A stretch of 64,000 nt of DNA from Tetrahymena thermophila SB210 (lineage: Eukaryota > Ciliophora > Oligohymenophorea > Hymenostomatida > Tetrahymenidae), in contig NW_002476262.1 in NCBI RefSeq assembly GCF_000189635.1, positions 186,001 to 250,000 of the forward strand, given 5' to 3'. Position numbers and translations under genes: made by a program. Within the stretch, counting starts at the first letter, position 1; each line of letters starts with the position of its first letter. Of this stretch, positions 11,584 through 22,800 are shown piece by piece. Below the pieces are notes generated by a model. It saw only the letters and a program-made list of their open reading frames with translations. It searched no databases and had not been told where the DNA came from.

Positions 11584-14058
11584 ATGAGCAAAGAATTAGT
11601 AAATTAGCATCCCTCTAGTACATAAGGGCAAAACCAAATTAAAGCTTCATTAAGTAATAACTTTTTGAAATAGAGAGCTTAAGCAAGCGGATAAAAAGAC
11701 TTTAACCTAGATATGATGAAGTTGATGTAATATGATAAGTAGTAATCTTATTTAAATAAGCTGGAATCCTTAGCAACAATCCATTCTTAAGATAAGCATT
11801 AAGGAAGTAAGAAAAATACTTAGACAATTGCACAAAGTTAACAGAGTTAAGTAAATGAAACTTAAAGCAATATAGACAGAAATCTCTATCTAAAAGCCTA
11901 GCAAAAAATTTTTTCATAAAATCTCCGTATCCCTTCTAAAATAATTAGTTTTAATGATGCTAAAGAGTCTAATACAAATTAGTAAGATAATTCAAAGGAA
12001 TAACCTTCTGAGAATTAAAAGAATATAAAGATAATAAATATAGAAAGTATGAATTCAGAGATTGAAACGTAAAAGCTAAATGCAAATACAGATTCTCATA
12101 TTAAATCAGTTGACTCCCCTTTTAACAAAACTAAACAAAATCAAGTTCAAATAAGAAATGCTAATAACCAAAAGTACTTCCCTCAATCTCTTGTTAATTC
12201 TAAATTTAGAGATAGCCAGTTTTAGTGCGAAATAAAGGATTAAACTTCGAAAATTCAAATATTTAAGGAAGAAAAGTTAGAAGATAAATCCAATCAAAAG
12301 TTAGATCCACTTAGTAGAGTGAGACTGCTGAAGAACTTGAGCCCTTAAAGTTCTGCACCTTAGACATTTAGCTTGTCATAATCTTCTTTGATTGAAAAAA
12401 ATAATTAGTAAAACGGAAAAAAAATGTAAATGAAAGACTTAAAATTTGAGAGTATTTTCATCGATAACACAGGATCTCATCTCTCAAACTCAAATTAAAA
12501 CCTCATAGTATAGTCTAAGCAACAATTAAATGCTGGATAAAAGAATTTTTTAAATTCTTAAAGGAATTTTTTGAGTGTAATTTAAAACGATACAAATAAA
12601 TCTTCTAGATCACAATCTTAAAGTTAATAAAATAACTTAAACAAAAGAAGATACTCTGCAAATGTGAATTAATAAATCTAAACTCCTTAATACAATCAAG
12701 AAGAAAAGAAATGTTTTACATCTTTTCTAACAGACTATTTGTTAAATATAAAGGATGTTTCATCACCAAGCAACGGTTTACTATCACCAATAGATAAGAT
12801 AGCTAACTAAAATCCTAGCTTAATAAAGAGAGCTTAAATTATGAGTAATTATAATAAATAAAATGCTGATAGCTAGCTATTTTTTTCTTCAAAAAATAAT
12901 AATAAAGTTCCCTATAGCACTTTTTCACAAACTTAACCAATCCTACCTACTTAATTATAAGACAATAAGCAACCTGGATAAATTTCTATTTAAGCTTTGA
13001 TTCCCTCAGTACCATCTAAACTAATTTAGCCTCAAATCTCACTTAACACTAACATCAATAACAACAATAATAATAGTTAAAATAAAAATATAAGTTAAAG
13101 CTAAAGTGAGTACTAAATTTTTAGCATTTAAGATTTTGACTCTAGTAAATCTAAATCTAACATTTTTTATCACTAAAAAAACCTCCCTTCTTCACTACAA
13201 GAACTACAAATGATTAAAAGCGAAGAGGATTTAAAAACTTAAGAATTAAATGCTAATGTTAATTTCAAGAACTCAAATAAAATAGCAATAAATGTTCAAT
13301 CTCCTAAACAAATTTAAGATGCAATAAATAATTTCTAATTATCTAACAAAATAAAGGCATAAAGCTTTGGACACAACCACACTTTTTTGAATCACATTTC
13401 AAATTTAGATGAATATTAACAAAAAAATCTTAAAATTATAAAAAATGGCATTAGTAATGTGTTTTAAAAGAATAGGGATTATGAAGATTCTCCTTAACTT
13501 AAGTTAGATAACAAAGAAATCTAATTTTCAAAATCTGATAAAATAGTTTAAAAAAATTATGACTCAAAATAATTTGCTCCTATTGGATAGGTTATAAGTG
13601 ATTAGAAGTTAAGTGCTAAAGATTAAGGATTTTACAGCCTATCAACAAGAAGAACACATTAATAACCATAAGCTTAAAATTCTCCCAGCTCTCAATATCT
13701 ATTAACAAATAGATAATCTTTCTCTTAATCACAAATTCAGCCTAAAAAGAAATTTTTATCTTTTTAATCATAAAGGGAATTGCCTACATCAGATACATCA
13801 TACAACCATATAGACATAGCCCCTTTTTCTAATTAAAACAAAGAAAATACTCATCTTTAAAATTTAATGTATAAAGTAGAATAAGCACCTTAAATATCTT
13901 AAAATGTTCAACCAAAATATAGATTATTAAAATAGAATATTTCATTAGAGTAATCTTTTGATAATGAAGATGAAGATTTTTATAATTACACTTAAAATAT
14001 TAAAATACAAATTTAAAACTCTCCTTAAAATATAAATTTAAACATAGACTTTTTATGA
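11584..14058 (+). CDS. Low-complexity N/Q/S-rich protein, 824 residues
   Basis: A single exon from ATG 11584 to TGA 14056-14058, with TAA/TAG throughout as Gln. The protein is strongly biased to Asn, Gln, Ser and Lys, with an Asn run near 13058-13080 and many SP/TP dipeptides (for example SSPSNGLLSP near residue 393) that could be phosphorylation sites. There is no transmembrane segment, no Cys pattern and no catalytic motif. The N-terminal ~100 residues contain a moderately hydrophobic helical stretch. I do not recognise a family. Predicted to be largely disordered, of the kind ciliates use as scaffold, cortical or regulatory proteins; this is inferred from composition only. Confidence 0.8.
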
Positions 14059-14478
14059 AACAACAATAAAAATGAAGCTATGTAAAACACAATAAGAGAT
14101 GCTCGAGGATCAACTTAATTACTAATTAATAATTGTTGACCATTTTTTAGAACAATTCCTAAAATAAACAAATTATATTATATATCCAAAATTTTATACA
14201 AAGAAAATTACCTTATCAAATTTAATTTTTTACAAAATAAATCAAAAATATTCAAGAATCAATAAAATCAATTTAAAATGTTAAACTAATCGTTTTATCA
14301 AAATAAATTACTATTGATTAATCAAATATTTTATAAGAAAAATAGTTTATAAATTATAAGTTATGTTAATAAATCAAAAATTTTTAAAGTTTTTATAAAT
14401 TATAATGAATGCATATTTAACAAATCTCATTTTTATATTTAGTTTTAACACATATTATCAATTTTACTTTAATTTACT
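14059..14478. other. Intergenic spacer, convergent gene ends
   Basis: About 420 bases of A+T-rich sequence between convergent genes; nothing recognisable. Confidence 0.6.
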
Positions 14479-15726
14479 TCATAATTTGCTAAATGGTATT
14501 TTAGATATCAAAGGTTCTATAATTTTTCTTGTGTAAGTATGAGTTGTATCATAAAATGAATGGTGATAATTTTTATAATTGTTAAAATTTTTGCTATAGT
14601 CTACTTCAGTTACTTTTAAACTTGTGCATAGGTGTTATTTGACCTAATTTAAATCATCTAGCCTATTTTTTTGGGACAAAGAAATGAATTTTCTTTCAAA
14701 GTGCTCTTTGGTTGGATAAGCAAATAGTAAGATTAATAAATCTAAATTTTTATTCTTAAAAAATATTTCAATTTCCTATTCTAATTTTTCAGTAGAGTAA
14801 GTTTCAAATACTGCTTCTGGGGAAATCATAAAGACACTGTAGCCAACATTTGTATTATTTTGATAATTAAATTGCTTGTAATCTTTGGTAAGAAGCTTTG
14901 GAATACCTAAATTAGAATTCTTTTTAACATCAAATTTAAGTGCTTCTATTTTAGAAAATATTTCATTTTTATCAAAATTTTATTGAGGAAAAATGCCTTA
15001 AAGATAGCTTGTCATGTAATTTAAAACTGTACTATCTCTATTGTTCCATCTAATGTTTTCTAACTTTTTATCAAAATTGTAACTATCAACAATTATTGTT
15101 TTCATTATTGAGTCTGCAATAATTGGATCTAAAATATCTTCGTTTCCTTAAATAAAGTATTCACCTAATAATGTAGTAGCAGATCCCACAGTCGCTATAT
15201 TTTTGATAATTTTTTAATTTTTTTCGTAAAATTAGTCAGTTGTATCTTAATGATGGTCAGTAATTTCTACAACTCTGCTTTTAAGTGTCGGGTAAATAGT
15301 GCAATTATGATCATAAAGTATTACATCCAATTTACTTGCAGTAATAACTTCTTAAATATTGAAATCATCTTTAAAAATAATATCATCAACATGAATTTAA
15401 TGTGTTTCCAGCAAGTCTAAACTTTCAAATCTACTATTTATATCTTATCTATCACACTAAATAACAGGTAGGTACATATTTAAAAGATTTTCAAAATCCA
15501 TTTACTCATAAACAGAGTTTTCTTTCAAGTAATTTAGATAATTTTTTTCAGCCTAACAAAATTTGAAGTAAGCATATATCATACTCCCAATATTAGAGTC
15601 TAAGTCAGCGCTTTCGTTTCCCATAACTATACTAAGGTTTAACTATCCTTAAAATTTCCTATTTTTTTAGAAATCAAACCACTTTCTAGATAGTTTTAAG
15701 TATTGTTTGAACAAATTTTTTTGCAT
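14479..15726 (-). CDS. DHH-family exopolyphosphatase / prune-like phosphoesterase
   Basis: A 415-residue intronless frame (ATG 15724-15726, TGA 14479-14481). It contains the metal-binding motifs of the DHH/DHHA2 superfamily in order: VMGNESADLDS (motif I), VILYDHN (motif II) and ITDHHQD (motif III), followed by GSATTLLGE and a C-terminal DHHA2-like half (~residues 230-415). This organisation matches yeast Ppx1 and animal prune. Motif III keeps the full DHH, as in Ppx1, rather than the DHR form of animal prune, so an active Mn/Mg-dependent polyphosphatase or short-chain pyrophosphohydrolase is likely. The length is close to both relatives (~400-450). No targeting signal is obvious and the protein is probably cytosolic. 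Whether it prefers polyphosphate, pyrophosphate or cyclic nucleotide cannot be told. Confidence 0.88.
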
Positions 15727-16141
15727 TGATGATATCTTTTTTGAAGAAATAAAGCACCTATAGCTATCTTTTTATTTTATTTTAATATAAATTATTAAAT
15801 CAAAATTTATTAAATAAATACATTTAATGAAATTTACAATAAATAAAAAAATATTTAATCAAATTAATTTACAACCAATATCAAATTTGGTTAATTTAAC
15901 AATTAAAATATAATCTATTTTATTTTTAAAAAGTTAATGAATCAAAAAACGATCACCTTTTAATAAATTTAAAATAAGAGAAAATAAATAATAATATTAT
16001 ATAAATTAATTAATTAGTTAGTTAATTAATAATCATTTTAAATTAATTAAGAATTATCAAATTATTTTACCACACATAAAAATATAATGAATGTTTCACT
16101 TGAAAATATTTAAATTTTTTTAAAAATTAATTATTTTTTTT
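15727..16141. other. Intergenic spacer between two minus-strand genes
   Basis: About 415 bases of A+T-rich DNA, downstream of the synthetase gene and upstream of the exopolyphosphatase gene. No coding signal. Confidence 0.6.
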
Positions 16142-17881
16142 TCATTGTTCTTGTTTGGCTTCAAGTTGGTTTTAGGGTGTTTTGAATTTAAGAGGTCTGA
16201 TTTTCATGTACTCTAAAACCTTATCATTAGTGATAGCCTTTCTCTTTTCCTATTTTAAAAAAATGTATTTATTTATTTGAAATATAATATAAAATAATTA
16301 TTACTTGGTGATCACCAATAATCTTTTGTAAGATTCCTATTAATTCCTTCTTTACTTCACCAGTTAACATCTTACCAGTGCTATACTTAACTCTAATTTC
16401 TTCTAATCTAGCATCGTCTTCTAAGAAGAATCTAAGATAGTGATAGGGGATATCTACTGTTAAATCTGCACCGAATTATTCTTATTCTTCTTTAGTAGCT
16501 CTACCTCCACTTACTGATTTATTAATTTTTTCTTTAATTTGCTTGGGAGTATCTGTCAAGAAAATAGCACTGTTAGGAACTGTGCTACCCATCTTAGTAC
16601 CAAAACCTTGTAAAGATGGGAAAAATTTGCTGTGGATGCAAGCAGTTTTTGGAACCTTGAGCTTATATTAAACATCTCTAGTCATTCTAAAGTATGGATC
16701 TTAGTCAATACCTTAGGGGATTAAGCAGAAAACGTTCTTATTACCGAAAATGTGAGGGAAAGAAGTAGATATGGCAGGAGCGGCTTGAACTGCTGGGAAA
16801 GCAAATTTACCACAATTATCACTTGGAGTTACACCAAAAATACCCTTAAGCTTTTTTATAAAATAAATTAAAAATTAATTCCTATAATTATTATTTCATC
16901 TTTATTTAAAAATGTAAATAATATTTTATTTTACTTGATTGTAAGTAACAGCCTTTTGAATTTTGCAAATATTTGGGTACATATGACCAACATAATCAGT
17001 ATTTCTGAAAATAAAAGTTTTTTCAATATCGAAACCACAAGCTATAATATCCTTAGCATTTTCAATAGCTAACTTTTGGTATTCCTTTTATTTAATAATT
17101 TTTCAAAGTTAAATTTAACAATTTTTGATTTTATAAAATTTTACTTCTAAAGTAAAATCTCCCTTATGGAAGAACTTTTCATCATCAGTCAATTAAATAA
17201 CCAAAGGAACATCAAAAGCATCTTACAAATATTTAGTGAAGATGAAAGGCATCAAGTGACCCAAGTGCATAGATTCAGTGGAAGGACCTTTTTAAAAATT
17301 AAGTAGCTTTACTTTCCTATTCTATAAATATTGATTTATTTATTTATTTACCTCTACCAGTGTAAAGATAGAAAGGGATTCCCTTTTCATAATTATCTAA
17401 AATTAAATTTAAGTCTCTATGAGAGAAGAAGATTTCTCTTGTCAAAAATGGATGTGCCTTCTTTCCAGTAAGCTTTTCAACTCTAGAATAATATATATGT
17501 ACAGGTGAATATTGAAAAACTATGTTTAAAAAAATGAATTCATTACCTATCAATTAAACTTTAATCAATCTTTGAGCATCCAAATTCAGATATAAGCTTA
17601 TCGTAATCAACTATATATATATAAAATTAATAGTTATTTCCCTTTTCTTTAACTTTATTAGCTAAAATTGTTTACCATTTTCACCAACTTCATAAGGGTT
17701 TACAGAGGATGGCTTGACCTAATTAGTTTAGCAAAAATGATTTAATCTTTTAAAGTTTGAGCAGATAATAAATCTATCTTATCTATAAATTTAAATTTAT
17801 TACTTAATCTTCTTATTCTCCTTCAGTTGGCTATTGAACTTTTTGTTCTTCGACAACAGTTTCTTATTGTTGAGTTGACAT
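16142..17881 (-). CDS. WARS1: Tryptophanyl-tRNA synthetase, eukaryotic cytosolic type
   Basis: Eight exons (17804-17881, 17676-17718, 17547-17610, 17352-17482, 17145-17287, 16935-17084, 16305-16850, 16142-16249) join in phase to 420 residues. It charges tRNA-Trp with tryptophan. The core matches eukaryotic WARS through its whole length: [17 protein letters not shown] (class I HIGH-type motif), [35 protein letters not shown], then the KMSKS region, [14 protein letters not shown] and a C-terminal [11 protein letters not shown] helix. The appended N-terminal WHEP domain of vertebrates is absent; instead there is a short Gln/Glu-rich leader. The KMSKS loop reads [17 protein letters not shown], with Gly where animal and plant enzymes have Ser in KMSAS, see findings. 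No mitochondrial presequence is seen. Confidence 0.95.
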
Positions 17882-19800
17882 TTTATGCTAATTTTTAGTT
17901 ATTTTTTGGAATTATTTGTGTTTAAAATATCTTTTTAGTTAATTAAATTTATCAAAAATATTAATAATTTATTTCAGACTTAAATTAAATTAGTGAATGT
18001 TCGTTCATTGACATATTTAATTAGATATTATTGAAATAGAAAATTTAAAGTAATATACTAATGTCTACTCATCACAGTTTTTATCTTTTATTATAAATAA
18101 TATGTAATATATTTAATAACATACTCGTTAGCTTAAATAAAATCAAAAATTTTTAATTTTAGAATAATTTTTTGCAATTAAATTTTCTATTACATTCATA
18201 AAATCTTAGGAATGAAAAAAAAGCCTTTTATAATATATTTTAATTTTTGTTCTAGGATGACGAGTAAAGCAGTAAAAAAAATATTAATTTACTTACACAT
18301 TTTATTTAGAGTAGACCATTTTATGTATTTTAGCTTTATTTATTCACTTATTTCTTTTATTATGAATGTAATTAAACTAAATGTTAATGTGTAATATCTT
18401 CACTTTTAATGAATAAAATATAACAATATTACCAATTATACATTTAAATTATAAATAAAATATAGAGTCTACCAAAAATTAAAAAGCTTCAAATTAATAA
18501 TCTTTAATATAGAAATTTGAGTTAGATTTTTAAATATTAATCAACTTTTTGGTTAATTTTTTAATGATGGATAAAGAGAAAGTTATTTAATCATTTATAA
18601 TTTTTATTTATTCTAACATTTCAAATAGAATATATTCACTTATTGCTTTTAAAAATAAACATAATAAGTTAATAGATAATAGTATTTTGATTTAAACAAT
18701 TTTTTATTACAAGTAGTTACTTTAGTTATTTAATTTTTCTTTTACAAGCAAATATTGAATATTATTTATTAATTTTAATAAAAGAAAATGAAAATATTGC
18801 AAAATATACATACTCAAATTAATAGCTTAATTAAATTTAAAAGAGTCTAAATCTTTTAATAAATATATTTAATTACAAAATAAAAAATTAATTTTAACCA
18901 CATTTAAAATATTTTTCTATTTTATAATAATTTTGTTATTTCATTAAATATTTGACAAAGTAAAAAAATAAAAACTGGTTGTTAACTTAAAAAAGACATA
19001 TATTTTTTTGTTTTATAAAAATTAACTAAAATCTTTCACTAAATATTTGTAAAACAAAAATATAAAATCTAGTTGTTAAATCTAAAAAAATATGACCTTA
19101 ATTTAACTTCAAAAATATTAAAATTAATCTATGCATTTTATTTTTTTGTGTTAAAATTCAAAAATTTAACTGAACTATTTATTTATTCAACTGCAAATTT
19201 ATTTTTCTTATTAAATAATATTACTTTTTTAATTTTAAATAATGTAATTTACATAAAAGTTTTCCTTTTATTTTTAAAGAAGACTCATAGCAATAAAATT
19301 AAAATTTAAAAACATACCTTTTATCCTCGATCTATTTCCAACTATTTAAACAAAGTCTTTAAATATATTTTACAAAATATTTAATTTCCTAGTAAAAATA
19401 TAAAAATAATTTGATTTTAGTATTTTATATAAAATTTTTAAAAGTATTTAAAGTCATAAAATCTGAAGAAAAAAAAAGACAAGTTATTTATCATTTAAAA
19501 TTTTGGTGTTATTTTACAATTATTGTTAACTGTTTTATTTGGTAATATATTTCTTTTTATTTTCTAACATATGTTTCTTTTTGCAGATAAAATCAATAAG
19601 TATTGATGGCAAATTAAAATTTTGATTTTGTAATTTTTTTATTACATTTCTTTTAGCATTTAAAAATTACATATTTTTTTTTTATATATATTTGAATATA
19701 AATATTGAAATTTAGAATTAATAAAACAAATTTAAGGCATAGTAGGTTTAACAAATAAGTTAAAACATAAAGCAACATATTTAACAAGTATTCTATTTTG
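17882..19800. other. Long intergenic spacer between divergent genes
   Basis: 1.9 kb of extremely A+T-rich DNA. Short open frames at 18212-18394 and 19073-19309 are Phe/Ile/Lys-rich and typical of random A+T sequence. A ~60-bp imperfect direct repeat is listed separately. No RNA gene is recognisable. Confidence 0.6.
18935..19095. repeat. Imperfect ~60-bp direct repeat
   Basis: Two copies, about 18942-19000 and 19037-19095, share the ordered blocks CA(T/C)TAAATATTTG, an A-rich linker, AAAA(C/T)T(G/A)GTTGTTAA and an A-rich ATATG-like end. Likely an old local duplication in spacer DNA with no visible coding role. Confidence 0.45.
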
Positions 19801-22800
19801 ATGAATATTATCGGTTAGAAGCAATTCTCAATTTTTAAGTTAGATAAAGCTTTCTAGAGCTTTTATAAGTTAATAGTTAAAAGCTAGCTTAATTGTCCTT
19901 TAGATAGCTACATTTTAACAATTGCATGTTTTTGGATAGGATTCTTTTAAGTATCTTCAATAGTAGATAGCTTTCAAAATAACGGAAATAGCTTGCAATC
20001 TTCTTCAATTTCATGGAATGAATGTTGGAAAGTCTTCATTTATTTTATAAGGCCTGTTTAATTTATTTATTAGTAGTATAGTGACACTCAATAAAGCATT
20101 AATTCTACCGTAATAGGAATTCTATTTGTATATTTATTTTTCCATGCAATAATAGGGGTTACATCATCCTTTTTAATAAGCTCAACATTCAAAAAAAAAT
20201 AAAAGGTTGGATTATAAATTATGAAAATATTTGTCAACTGTGCTATTTATTTTAATTCCCTACTTTGCATCCCTATCATAGAAACATCTCTTTTACTTGC
20301 ATTTTAAGGTAGCTTGACAAATGCGTAAAATCAATCTACTACATCTTTGTCAAGCTCAGAAAATTAGATAAATAAAATATGCGGTTTTATTCTATTTGCT
20401 TTATACTAACTATATTCATTTATGTGCTCTAAATTTTATGAAGTTTCTTACACTTTGGAAGAAAAAGGTTTGTAGAAATACTCTTAAGACAACCTCTCAA
20501 TATTTATTAACCACATTAGAATAGCTGCTGTTTTAGGTTACACATATGATCCCTAAGGAAAAAGTAATGGCCCTATCATAGCTTCTTGTTTTTCATGTCT
20601 GTATTTTGTGCTATTGGTATATGAATACTTTATGAAAAAACCTTTTAGTTGCATCTCAAAATCAGACAACTATTTAGCATCTATTGTTACGAATTTCTTA
20701 TTTTTAGTTATTATTATATTCAACAAATAAGCTAAAATAACAGACGTCTCTATAAGTATGACTTTACTTCTATTAATTATACCAATTGTTGTCAAACTTA
20801 TGATCGGAGCAATCAGATAGGTTAACGACACTTATCTTTATACGAATTTGCTTGATGAAAATGAGATTTCATCTTAAAATGATGAATTACTTTCAAGAAA
20901 AATATCTATGCTTTACAATAATAGAAATCAAATATTACAAAATGATTAACTCAAGCTATTTGGAATATATGAATAGCATAAATTAAATTGCAGAAGACAA
21001 GTGTGCTTCTGCTAGTATAAAATAATTAAGTGCAGTGAAGATACTGTATTCTTGCTAAATTCAGATATTTTAGATAGATATATAAGGTACCTAATAAGAA
21101 TAGAGTTAAGTAATTCGAATTTGAATGAGAAAATAGATAGATTGGTACATTTCATAAGGTATTTATTTGCTTATTTATTTATATTACACACATTTTTAAT
21201 TTTAAGTGAATTAAAATTCCTAATTTCTTTTAGAATGATCACTTCTATTTAAAAATAAAAATAATAATTGAATATATAGGTACATGACATTTCTTTCTTA
21301 CTCTAAAAAGCACTCTTTTGCTATAAGTAGAGTTATTGATTTTATTAATGAATCTGAAAGAATGAGAAAAACTTATGGATCATATGTAAAAGTATGTGTA
21401 GATACTATTTTAAATGAATTAAAGCAGATCATGTTCAAGAATATCGTGCAAACTATTATTGATGACGAAGTTGAATAGCAGCTAGTGGATATAGACTCTT
21501 ACATTAGAATGCATATTGAGAAAGATATTTTAAAGGAAATCATTTTCAAGTGTATTGAAAAAAGAATAGAAATTTTTGAAAAGATGAGAAAAAATTTTGA
21601 GGATTTTACAGAATTGGAAAAGCTAAACAAAGATTATAATTCTCGATTAGATGAGCTAGAAAATAGATTTCATTTATTTTATGAGCGTTTTCCAACAAAA
21701 TAGAATTAATCTTTTTATGTTTTTTTTTAGGCTGAAGTGAAAGGAAATCTTAAAAAAGCTATTTAAATTTCAAACACAAGAAAATTTTAGTAGACATCAG
21801 ACAACAAAAAGCTGTTTAATGTTTTTGAACCAAATGTTTTGTATCTAACAGCAACAATGGGAAAAATTTGGGGTAAAATTGTTAATTTTTCTGATAAGCT
21901 TCCAAATGCTCTAGGTTACAAAAAGCAGGAATTTAATTATGTAACTCACATAAAAGATATTATGCCAACATCTATTGCTACCATTCATGATGAAATCATT
22001 AGATGCATGATGACTCAAGGAAATGATTCAATCATCAATAACAAAAGATAAATATTTCTTAGAAATAAAAGCAATTTTTTAATTAGAGTTAATGTATTTA
22101 TATCCATGAATCTATACTATACTGAAGAATTACCATTTGGAGTGTTTGTAACTCCAATAGAAACAAGAAGTGGCTTCTTGTTTGTAACTTCTCAGGGTAA
22201 TGTGGAGGGTATGGACAACAACATTTTAAGCCAGGTAATGAAAAATTTTTTAAATCAAAAACTAATTTTATAAAAAATATATTATAGGTAGGCTACAATA
22301 ATGTTTAAAACATGCCACCCTTCTACTAATTTAAAATATCTCATTGCATTCCTGAATTTGAGCATTTTACATAATTGATGGCTGAATAAAATTTAAGCTT
22401 GATGGATAGAGTTGATGTCCCATTTAATTTTTTTGCTAGGTCTCATCCATAATTCCAAAGATTATTCACGACTAAATCTCAAAGTGTAAACTTTTAATTA
22501 AAAATTTAAAAAATTTAAAAAATTAAATAAAAAAGATATCAGAAATTATAAAATTACAAAGCTAAAGTAGTTTTAAAAATTACTCTGAGTAAGAAAGCTC
22601 TTTTCGTCAATCAGTAAAAAAAATGGGATCCACTTCTAACAATTAGTAAAGTAATCTTATCAAGTTTAAAGCAGATTTGACAATTGAAAGACACAAAATT
22701 AAAATGCTAGACTCTGTGTATGTTTATTACATAGTTGAAATAAAATATTTAATGCGGGTGGTAAACAATGATGAATTTTATACTAGCACAAATAAAACTA

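Noticed and set aside
18212-18394. Hydrophobic 60-codon frame in spacer
   Set aside because: Composition is that of random A+T sequence and no start context, splice partners or family motif support it.
19073-19309. 78-codon frame rich in Phe, Leu, Ile and Lys
   Set aside because: Overlaps the degenerate direct repeat and looks like translated A+T-rich spacer.
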